Shown: positions 6,365 through 6,418 of the stretch, piece by piece | Numbering within the stretch: the first letter of the stretch is position 1 | Layout of the letters: every line of letters starts with the position of its first letter | NCBI GenBank assembly: GCA_945788445.1 | Contig: CALZMA010000059.1 | Location: 1 to 6,418, forward strand | Direction of reading: 5' to 3' | Length of the DNA: 6,418 bases | Source: an uncultured Bacteroidales bacterium | GTDB taxonomy: Bacteria; Bacteroidota; Bacteroidia; Bacteroidales; Bacteroidaceae | Notes under the pieces: generated by a model | What the model was told of the DNA's origin: nothing | Database searches by the model: none | Seen by the model: only the letters and a program-made list of their open reading frames with translations | Position numbers and translations under genes: made by a program

Positions 6365-6418
6365 TCATAGAAAAACGGAAGGGGGCGCAACGGGTGAAAG
6401 CGCGCTGCGGGCGGGGCG

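Noticed and set aside
6399..6406. 8-bp palindrome AGCGCGCT near the right edge.
   Set aside because: It is short, in very GC-rich DNA, and has no partner or context that gives it meaning.

Overview
The window looks like chromosomal DNA from a GC-rich member of the Bacteroidales (Bacteroidota). The evidence is a Bacteroides-type argininosuccinate lyase, a promoter matching the Bacteroidota TTG / TAnnTTTG pattern rather than -35/-10 boxes, starts without a purine-rich Shine-Dalgarno, a lipoprotein with an acidic CSDD N-terminus, a BACON domain, and a protein ending in what looks like a type IX secretion (T9SS) sorting domain. A Prevotellaceae-like gut or oral species is plausible, but I cannot name the genus.

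All four genes lie on the minus strand, so transcription runs from the right end of the window to the left. From right to left: about 190 bases of non-coding DNA with a recognisable promoter and an inverted repeat; argH (6224 to 4893), the last enzyme of arginine synthesis; after 22 bases a small lipoprotein with two CxxC pairs (4870 to 4313); after 63 bases a secreted leucine-rich-repeat protein (4249 to 2834); after 91 bases a large secreted M60-family metallopeptidase with BACON and F5/8 type C domains (2742 to 58); then a strong hairpin-plus-T-tract terminator at positions 1-37.

Functionally there are two halves. argH is housekeeping, and the lipoprotein is probably translated from the same transcript. 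The LRR protein and the M60 peptidase are both exported and look like surface or secreted factors acting on host or dietary glycoproteins. The M60 protein has the BACON / CBM32-like / M60 layout of mucin glycopeptidases such as BT4244 of Bacteroides thetaiotaomicron. The only convincing terminator is at the far left, so all four genes could share a transcript, though separate promoters for the last two are not excluded.

I found no RNA genes, mobile elements, CRISPR arrays or phage genes. The most notable points are the lipoprotein whose C-terminal half resembles a Rieske-type layout with four cysteines in place of Cys2His2, the pairing of a probable T9SS-exported LRR protein with a mucinase-like peptidase, and an inverted repeat just upstream of the argH promoter. 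I see no clear sign of a wholly new system.
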